DNA of 64,000 nucleotides, from contig NZ_JACBYV010000001.1 of assembly GCF_013408425.1 (NCBI RefSeq), positions 248,001-312,000 on the forward strand, in the 5' to 3' direction. A program made the translations under genes and the position numbers. Origin of the DNA: Pseudomonas flavescens. GTDB lineage: Bacteria > Pseudomonadota > Gammaproteobacteria > Pseudomonadales > Pseudomonadaceae. Every line of letters starts with the position of its first letter. Positions within the stretch are counted from its first letter, which is position 1. The notes under the pieces are model-generated. The model did not search any database and was not told the DNA's origin. It saw nothing but the letters and a program-made list of their open reading frames with translations. Positions 58,817 to 64,000 of this stretch are shown in pieces.

Positions 58817-59935
58817 TTAATCATTGACGCCGATGGCGTACGTGCCTTCGGCGGCCACCGGCAAGTACGTGCGGTGGTAGTTCAGGTAATTGGCCACGGG
58901 GTCGAGATCGGCGAACAGCTCCGGGTAGAGCTGCTTGGCGATGAATTGCAGCATGGCGAAATCGCCCAGGCTGCGAGACGCTCCCTGGTAAACCCCGTAC
59001 AGCCGCCCTTCGCGGATGGCAGGCAATTGCGCCCAGCCTGGGCGAGAGGCAAACGCCTGCAATTGCTGGCGCGCCGTCTCGGCTTTTACACCGGGGCCCA
59101 TGGACAGCGCGGTTGGGTTGCTGTTGTCCTCGCGACCGGAGATGACAATGACCTCAGGGCGGGCAACCAGCACCTGCTCAGGATTGATCGGCCCCCACCA
59201 CTCCACGAAGGGAGCCGCAATGTTGTCGCCACCCGCGGCTGTCGCCAGGGCGCCCCACATGTTCTTGCCGTAGGTGAACGAGTATTCGGCCGGCCCCTTG
59301 TTACCGAATTCGAGGTAGATGCGCGGCTTGGGTTTGTGCGCATCGGCAATACGTTTTTCCACGTCCTTGACGGCGGTTGTATAGAGGTCGGCCAACTCCC
59401 GTGCCCTGGCTTCTTGCCCGGTCACGGCCCCCAGCAGCAGGGTGGAGGCGACGTGCCGCTCCAGGGTCTGCGCGTTGTAGTCGATGACCAGTACCGGTAC
59501 ACCGGCCTTTTGCAGGCGTGCCACTTCATCTGGCAAACCCTCGAATTGCCAGGCCGTCAGCACCACCAGATCCGGGTTGAGGCTCAACACTTTCTCGACC
59601 GAGAAGCTCTGCGTTTCCACCTCGCCCACATCAGCAAGGCGATCAAGGGCCGGGCGATGAGCCACATGCAGTTGCCAGTTCAAGGGCACCTTCTTTTCCC
59701 AGGCGCCCCGCGAAATGCCCACCACCGAGTCGAACGCCGAATCACCACCTACGGCTATGTAGTCTTCGAAGTTGAAACCCAGAATCACCCGCTTGGCCGG
59801 CAAGGGCGCGGTAACGCTGCGGCCCAGCACATCGACCACCTGGCGAGACTCCGCATGGGAAAAGCTAGAGAAAAGAAAAGCGAGAAGCATTACTGCCAAT
59901 AGGTAAGCGCGTTGCCTGGTCATCTTTCTCATCAT
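58817..59935 (-). CDS. Iron-siderophore ABC transporter periplasmic binding protein
   Basis: A cluster A-type (BtuF/FepB/FhuD-like) periplasmic solute-binding protein. A signal peptide (RAYLLAVMLLAFLFSSFSHA) is followed by the mature domain starting RQVVDVLGRSVTAPLPAKRVI, with the two-lobe fold joined by a long helix (QTLERHVASTLLLGAVTG). ATG 59935 is used; ATG 59923 and 59932 are equally possible, and the frame opens at 59980. It is the first gene of the import operon and would hand the ferric ligand to the permease. Confidence 0.9.
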   Translation of the reverse strand: MMRKMTRQRAYLLAVMLLAFLFSSFSHAESRQVVDVLGRSVTAPLPAKRVILGFNFEDYIAVGGDSAFDSVVGISRGAWEKKVPLNWQLHVAHRPALDRLADVGEVETQSFSVEKVLSLNPDLVVLTAWQFEGLPDEVARLQKAGVPVLVIDYNAQTLERHVASTLLLGAVTGQEARARELADLYTTAVKDVEKRIADAHKPKPRIYLEFGNKGPAEYSFTYGKNMWGALATAAGGDNIAAPFVEWWGPINPEQVLVARPEVIVISGREDNSNPTALSMGPGVKAETARQQLQAFASRPGWAQLPAIREGRLYGVYQGASRSLGDFAMLQFIAKQLYPELFADLDPVANYLNYHRTYLPVAAEGTYAIGVND

Positions 59936-60079
59936 CCGGTTTATATACGTGGCGGATTCCAGCGGTCGGTCTGGGTACAAGCGGTCATCCGGCTGCGTGA
60001 AATGACACAGGGTTGCAGGCAGTGGCAGCTACTCTTCGCGTCACGTGCCACAACGAGGAACGGCTCCCGCCCAGATACG

Positions 60080-60105
60080 AAAAAGCCCTGCGAGAGCAGG
60101 GCTTT
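60080..60105 (-). terminator. Terminator of tRNA-Gly(CCC)
   Basis: On the minus strand AAAGCCCTGC, loop TCTC, GCAGGGCTTTTTC. It lies 14-39 bp past the tRNA 3' end. A degraded copy of this hairpin follows the tRNA-like fragment at 52648-52712. Confidence 0.85.
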
Positions 60106-60118
60106 GGTGTTTCCGATC

Positions 60119-60192
60119 TGGAGCGGGCTAAGGGAATCGAACCCTCGTCATGAGCTTGGGAAGCTCAGGTAATGCCATTATACGAAGCCCGC
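60119..60192 (-). tRNA. tRNA-Gly (CCC)
   Basis: The minus strand from 60192 reads GCGGGCTTCGTATAATGGCA, with the stem GAGCT-TCCCAAG-like anticodon arm giving anticodon CCC (loop TTCCCAA), the T-arm GAGGGTTCGATTCCCTT and the acceptor end AGCCCGCTCCA. The length is 74 nt with CCA encoded. Its 3' half and terminator are duplicated in degenerate form at 52648-52712, in the same orientation. Confidence 0.95.
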
Positions 60193-60205
60193 TTTTGCGT
60201 GCGTC

Positions 60206-60211
60206 TTTATA
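60206..60211 (-). promoter_or_regulatory. -10 element of tRNA-Gly(CCC)
   Basis: TATAAA on the minus strand, 13 bp before the tRNA 5' end, followed by a GACGC discriminator. The expected -35 position 17 bp upstream reads TTCATT, a weak match. Confidence 0.55.
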
Positions 60212-60290
60212 CCGGAAGTCGTCTGCGAAATGAAGCCCGCGTCGGCCAGAAATGTGTCTGGAGCGGTGTACGGGCCCGGTTTTCTGCTGC

Positions 60291-61169
60291 TCATACGGCC
60301 ATGGCGTGCGGCAGGCCGGGGTAGCTGGTGTAGCGCCGGCTGCTGGCGGTGCTGCCTTGCAGGAAGCCGAGCAGGGCGTTCTGGGTCTGCAGCCAGGCGC
60401 CTTTGTGTTCCATGTCGATGAAGTGGCCAGCGTTGTCGACGGTGGCGAACTGGCAGTCGTCGATGTGTTGGGCGAGCAGGCGGGCGTCGCTGGCGCTGGT
60501 GTATTCGTCGTGTTCGCCGTTGATGAACAGCAGGGGGATGTCGATGCTTGCCAGGCGGTCCATGTGGCAGTGGGCCTGCATGCGCAGCACCTGCTGAATG
60601 TGCGCGTTCATCTGCCGGTATTCGTGGTGGCTCAGGCTGCTGATGTGTTTGTGGTTGTAGCGCTTGAACAGCGCGGGCAGGTATTTGCCGATGGTGTCGT
60701 TGACCAGGTGGCCGACCCTGTCGCTGTCCTGCAGGCACGCCAGGGCGCGGCCCAGGTAGTCGAGCATGGGCGCGTTGAGCACCGGGGAGAACGAGGCGAA
60801 TACCGCTTTTTCCAGGCTGGCCGGGCGTTCGCAGAGGGCCTGCATGCTGGCGATGCCGCCCCAGGAGAAGGCCATCAGGTACTGCGCCTGATAGTGGTCG
60901 ATGAGGTCCAGCAGGATCGCGGCTTCGTCTTCCTGGCTGAGGCAGTGGTCGTTGCGGTTGTGGGGCTTGGAGCGGCCCGCATAGGGCTGGTCGTAGAGCA
61001 CCACGTTGAACTGGGGGCCGAGGTATTTGACCGTTTGCGCGAAGGAGGCGGTCGTCGACAGCGAGCCGTTGACCAGGATGATGGTCTTGCGGGCCGCGGG
61101 GTTGGTATGGAATTCCGTGTGTACCTTGTACGTCCCGTGGACATCGACGACAGCGGTTGCTGGCTTCAT
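60291..61169 (-). CDS. phaG: (R)-3-hydroxyacyl-ACP thioesterase/transacylase PhaG (RhlA-like)
   Basis: An alpha/beta-hydrolase that draws (R)-3-hydroxyacyl groups from fatty-acid synthesis towards medium-chain polyhydroxyalkanoate; its close relative RhlA makes the rhamnolipid lipid part. The product is 292 residues. Blocks shared with PhaG include TIILVNGSLSTTASFAQTV, FNVVLYDQPYAG and LVNDTIGKYLP. The nucleophile is Ser in FSWGG, with a later Asp (NGEHDEYTS) and His (GHFIDME). The C-terminus (HAMAV) is like that of PhaG. No pha or rhl partner is nearby. Confidence 0.88.
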   Translation of the reverse strand: MKPATAVVDVHGTYKVHTEFHTNPAARKTIILVNGSLSTTASFAQTVKYLGPQFNVVLYDQPYAGRSKPHNRNDHCLSQEDEAAILLDLIDHYQAQYLMAFSWGGIASMQALCERPASLEKAVFASFSPVLNAPMLDYLGRALACLQDSDRVGHLVNDTIGKYLPALFKRYNHKHISSLSHHEYRQMNAHIQQVLRMQAHCHMDRLASIDIPLLFINGEHDEYTSASDARLLAQHIDDCQFATVDNAGHFIDMEHKGAWLQTQNALLGFLQGSTASSRRYTSYPGLPHAMAV

Positions 61170-61513
61170 GTGTATTCCTCCTGGCGCAAAAGATGAACAC
61201 GGCTGACGGGCGGGGCCGTAAACCGGGCAAGTCGGATGGTTAGCAAAGCGCCCCGGCGTGACAAGCGCATGTCAGCCAGGAGAATCTTATTATTTATGAG
61301 AAAAATCAGATGGTTAGGGCTGGGTAGAAGGAACCTGCGCGCGCACGGCGGCGGAATTCATTCATTTCCCCAGGCAGGAGCCCTTTCGCGGCAGGCGCGA
61401 GCAACCGGAATACGACAGCAGAGAGCGCACGGGCATTGGCACGCACCGCTGCGATGTCTCGTTCGAGTTAAGCAGCGCTGCGGGGCACTGACAAGGCATG
61501 TGCCGTTACTTGC
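61170..61513. other. Gap between phaG and rsuA (about 344 bp)
   Basis: No gene is seen. Near 61281-61312 an AT-rich patch (ATCTTATTATTTATGAG) on the phaG upstream side is a possible regulatory area. GGAGG lies just before the phaG start. The rest has ordinary GC and no repeats noticed. Confidence 0.5.
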
Positions 61514-62206
61514 TCAGATGCTGTCGATTTCCGCCTGGGTGAGCGGCCGGTAGGCGCCCGGCGGCAGGGTGGGGTCGAGCAGAATCGTGCCAAGGCTCTC
61601 GCGGTGCAGGCCGATGACCTTGTTCTGGAAGTGCCCGAACATGCGCTTGATCTGGTGGTAGCGACCCTCGTGCAGGGTCAGCCTGGCGCGCTGTGGTGCT
61701 TCGATTTCCAGCAAGGCAGGGCGGGTGGTCAGGTCCTCGTAGGCGAAGTACAGGCCGTTGGCGAACACTTCGATGGCTGCCGGGTCGATGACCTGCTCGG
61801 TTTCCACCCGGTAGACCTTGGCGTGGCTGCCGTCGGGGGCGGTGGCGCGGCGTGACCAGAGGCCGTCGTTGGTGATCAGCAGCAGGCCGCTGGTGTTGAG
61901 GTCGAGGCGCCCGGCGAGGTGCAACTGGTGCTTGTCGGGCTCGTCCAGCAGGTCGAGCACGGTGCGGTGTTCCGGGTGGCTGGTGGCGCTGACCACGCCG
62001 ACCGGTTTGTGCAGCATGAAGTAGCGCGCTGCTTTGCCCGCTTGCAGAACCTCGTCATCGAGCTCCACGCGGTGGAAGTCACGCACTTCGGCGCGGCTGT
62101 CGCGGCAGACCTGACCGTCGATACGCACCCGCCCTGCGGCGAGCAGCAGGCGCGCCTCCTGACGGTTGAAACGCGGCAGGTTGCTGAGCAAGCGGTCGAT
62201 GCGCAT
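61514..62206 (-). CDS. rsuA: 16S rRNA pseudouridine(516) synthase RsuA
   Basis: Makes pseudouridine 516 in 16S rRNA. From ATG 62206 (MRIDRLLS) it is 230 residues, matching E. coli RsuA (231). An S4-like RNA-binding domain (about 1-60) precedes the catalytic domain, whose motif AGRLDLNTSGLLL contains the catalytic Asp. EGRYHQIKRMF near the C-terminus is the second family signature. The frame is open to 62320, but that extension overlaps the CWC gene. It is the last gene of a three-gene minus-strand run. Confidence 0.92.
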   Translation of the reverse strand: MRIDRLLSNLPRFNRQEARLLLAAGRVRIDGQVCRDSRAEVRDFHRVELDDEVLQAGKAARYFMLHKPVGVVSATSHPEHRTVLDLLDEPDKHQLHLAGRLDLNTSGLLLITNDGLWSRRATAPDGSHAKVYRVETEQVIDPAAIEVFANGLYFAYEDLTTRPALLEIEAPQRARLTLHEGRYHQIKRMFGHFQNKVIGLHRESLGTILLDPTLPPGAYRPLTQAEIDSI

Positions 62207-62213
62207 GGGCCGC

Positions 62214-62426
62214 TCAGCCGTTTTCCACAGGCAGGGCCTGGGCGCAGCGCGGGCACAGGCAGGCGCGGTCCAGCGCTTCGGGTGGCAGCTCTTGGAGGGC
62301 CTGCGGTTCGACCTCCACATCGAAGCACCAGCAGTGGCTCACCACGCCGTCGCTGTCGGCCTGGGCGCAGCGGTTGGGCTGGCCACAGGCGGGGCAGAGG
62401 CTGGTGTTCACTGGGTTTCTTCGCAC
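62214..62426 (-). CDS. Cysteine-rich CWC-family protein
   Basis: A 70-residue small protein with seven cysteines in paired patterns: C-P-A-C near 11-14, H-C-W-C near 32-34 and C-L-C-P-R-C near 56-61, as in the cysteine-rich CWC family. This suggests a zinc-binding knuckle. Its function is unknown. It overlaps the diguanylate cyclase 3' end by 19 nt and is followed by rsuA after 7 bp, so the three are probably co-transcribed. Confidence 0.82.
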   Translation of the reverse strand: MRRNPVNTSLCPACGQPNRCAQADSDGVVSHCWCFDVEVEPQALQELPPEALDRACLCPRCAQALPVENG

Positions 62427-63883
62427 ATGCGGTTACGCCCGGCCTGCTTGGCTCGATACAGCGCGCGGTCGGCGCGGGCGATCAGCGCCTGCAGGTCGTC
62501 GCCTTCCTGCAGGGTCGCCAGGCCGATGCTGGTGGAGGTGTGCAGGTGCTGGCCGGCGAATTCGAAGTGGCTGCTGGCGGTCTGCTGGCGGATCTTTTCG
62601 CCGAGCTGGCGGGCGGCGTCGAGGGCGGTGTCCTTGAGCAGCAGGATGAATTCCTCGCCGCCCCAACGGCAGATGATGTCGGACTGGCGCAGGTTCTGCT
62701 GCAGGTGGCGAGCGAAGCCGCGCAGCACGGCATCGCCAGCCAGGTGGCCGTGGCTGTCGTTGAGCTGCTTGAAGCCGTCGAGGTCGAAGAGCAGGGCGCA
62801 CAGCGTGCTCTGGCTACGCCGCGCTTCCTGAATGGCCTGGTTGGCCAGCAGTTCGAAACCGCGGCGGTTGGGCAGCTCGGTCAGCGAGTCGGTGGTCGCC
62901 AGCGCGGTGATGCGGGCCTGGTAGCGGCGCAGCACCAGGGTGACCAGCAGCAGGACGGTCAGGGTGACGACGCCGCAGATCAGCAGGTTGAGGTAGAGCG
63001 ACTGACGAATGCCCGCCAGCGCGCCGCTCTCGTGCTTGTCGACGAGCAGGTACCAGTCCAGCTCGGGGATGAAGCGCACGTTGAGGAAGTGGCCACGACC
63101 GTGATCCTGATAGAAGAAGTCGCCGCTCTGCGGATGCGGTAGCTTGCTGTGCAGATCCTCGAGGCCTTCCACCTCGCTCAGCAGGTCACCGATGCGTGCG
63201 CCCATGGGGCCGCCGCTGGCGCCGGTGAGCACGATGCGGCCGGTGGTGTCGACGAAGTACACGCTGCGGTCATAGCGCTTTTGGTACTCGTCGATCAGTT
63301 GCACCACGGCGTCCACGGTCAGCCCGACGCCGGTAGCGCCGATGAAGCGGTGCTGGTAGTCGAAGACCTTGTAGTTGATGAAGACCGTCATGCGGTCCTG
63401 GTTGGCCATGTCGATGTCGACATTGATCTCGTAGGGCTCCTTCATGTCGCGCAGGCGGTAGTACCACACGTCACGGCTGGCCTGTTCGTCGATCTGCTTC
63501 AGCACGCCCTTGGCCTGGTAGTAAGTCTTGCTCTGCTCGGAGACGAAGAAGCTGGTGACGGTGCCGTAGTGGCTCTGCACTTCCTGCAGGTAGCGGGTCA
63601 TGGGCTCGAGATCCTGCTCGCCGCCGAGCACCCAGTCACGCAGGAAGGTATCGCGGGACATCATCGAGGAGATGAGGATGGGGCGCACCAGGTCCTTCTG
63701 GATTTCCGAATAGACGTTGTCCGAGGTGAGCGGCAGCTCGGTGTTGACGATGTTGTCGCGGATCGAGTCGAGGGCCGCGTAATAGCTGGCCAGCGAGGTG
63801 GCGATGAAACCGCAGCCGAGCAGAACGAGCAGCAGAAACACCAGCGAGCGTGGGCTGGCGGTTTTGGGTGACGGTGATGGCAT
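62408..63883 (-). CDS. Membrane diguanylate cyclase with periplasmic Cache-type sensor
   Basis: Makes the second messenger c-di-GMP. In 491 residues, one membrane segment (about 14-34) and a second (about 298-318) enclose a periplasmic PDC/dCache-like sensor (about 40-295; VYFVDTTGRIVLTGASGG). A GGDEF domain follows (about 325-485) with the active-site signature GGEEF at 408-412. The inhibitory I-site RQSD (399-402) lies five residues before it, so product feedback is expected. No EAL domain is present. Confidence 0.92.
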   Translation of the reverse strand: MPSPSPKTASPRSLVFLLLVLLGCGFIATSLASYYAALDSIRDNIVNTELPLTSDNVYSEIQKDLVRPILISSMMSRDTFLRDWVLGGEQDLEPMTRYLQEVQSHYGTVTSFFVSEQSKTYYQAKGVLKQIDEQASRDVWYYRLRDMKEPYEINVDIDMANQDRMTVFINYKVFDYQHRFIGATGVGLTVDAVVQLIDEYQKRYDRSVYFVDTTGRIVLTGASGGPMGARIGDLLSEVEGLEDLHSKLPHPQSGDFFYQDHGRGHFLNVRFIPELDWYLLVDKHESGALAGIRQSLYLNLLICGVVTLTVLLLVTLVLRRYQARITALATTDSLTELPNRRGFELLANQAIQEARRSQSTLCALLFDLDGFKQLNDSHGHLAGDAVLRGFARHLQQNLRQSDIICRWGGEEFILLLKDTALDAARQLGEKIRQQTASSHFEFAGQHLHTSTSIGLATLQEGDDLQALIARADRALYRAKQAGRNRMCEETQ

Positions 63884-64000
63884 CGTGCTGGCTTCTTGGT
63901 AGATGCCGCAATGCTAGGGTCTGTTGACGTTTCAGCGCAAGCCGAGCAGAGCGAAGACCGGGGTTTCGCCCTGCTGTGCTTACGGTCTTTACTCAGACTG

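Noticed and set aside
40000..64000. Search for CRISPR arrays, prophage structural genes, transposases or an integron integrase
   Set aside because: No regularly spaced repeats, phage genes, IS transposase or intI frame was recognised in the window on either strand.

Overview
The window is a stretch of chromosome from a Pseudomonas-type gammaproteobacterium. Evidence: high GC, and a core-gene order matching the P. aeruginosa block valS-holC-pepA-lptFG-queA-tgt-yajC-secDF-suhB-trmJ-cysE-iscRSUA-hscBA-fdx-iscX-ndk-rlmN-pilF-rodZ-ispG-hisS-yfgM-bamB-der. A PhaG-type acyl-ACP enzyme and the repeat content fit the mendocina/oleovorans/alcaligenes side of the genus, but species assignment is inference.

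Layout. 1-5.3 kb: the end of a membrane protein gene, a tandem universal stress protein, rlmF, a bacteriohemerythrin with an ANR/DNR-like promoter, an SLC13 transporter and a small winged-helix protein. 5.4-15.5 kb: valS, a small conserved gene, holC, pepA, a GNAT gene, lptFG, an RDD protein, a cold-shock protein and tRNA-Leu(CAA). 15.6-24.5 kb: queA-tgt-yajC-secDF (tRNA queuosine and protein export), a glycine-zipper protein, suhB, trmJ-cysE. 24.6-30.2 kb: the complete ISC iron-sulfur operon behind an IscR-box promoter. 30.3-39.6 kb: ndk, rlmN, pilF, rodZ, ispG, hisS, yfgM, bamB, der. This part is ordinary housekeeping sequence.

From 39.7 kb the content is accessory. A divergent LysR gene faces aldehyde dehydrogenase, DJ-1/PfpI and GST genes (a carbonyl/electrophile detoxification set). 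Next is a TetR-controlled efflux locus: a divergent OprM/NodT-type outer-membrane factor, then adaptor, RND pump, FabF-like ketosynthase and MFS exporter coupled by 4-nt overlaps. The same 24-bp inverted repeat sits in both promoters of this locus.

52.6-60.2 kb looks acquired. It is bounded on the left by a decayed copy of the 3' end and terminator of a tRNA-Gly(CCC) gene and on the right by the intact gene, in direct orientation. Inside are two AT-rich single-gene units, each followed by an attC-like site, which read as integron gene cassettes without an integrase (a CALIN or relic chromosomal integron). After them comes a siderophore uptake set: a TonB receptor, then a convergent ATPase-permease-binding protein operon. 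The right end carries phaG and a diguanylate cyclase-CWC protein-rsuA operon.

The most interesting items are the integrase-less cassette pair, the efflux operon with an embedded ketosynthase, and a 126-128 bp palindromic dispersed repeat, one copy of which interrupts the yajC-secD junction. Start sites, family names and regulatory sites were judged by eye; no searches were run.
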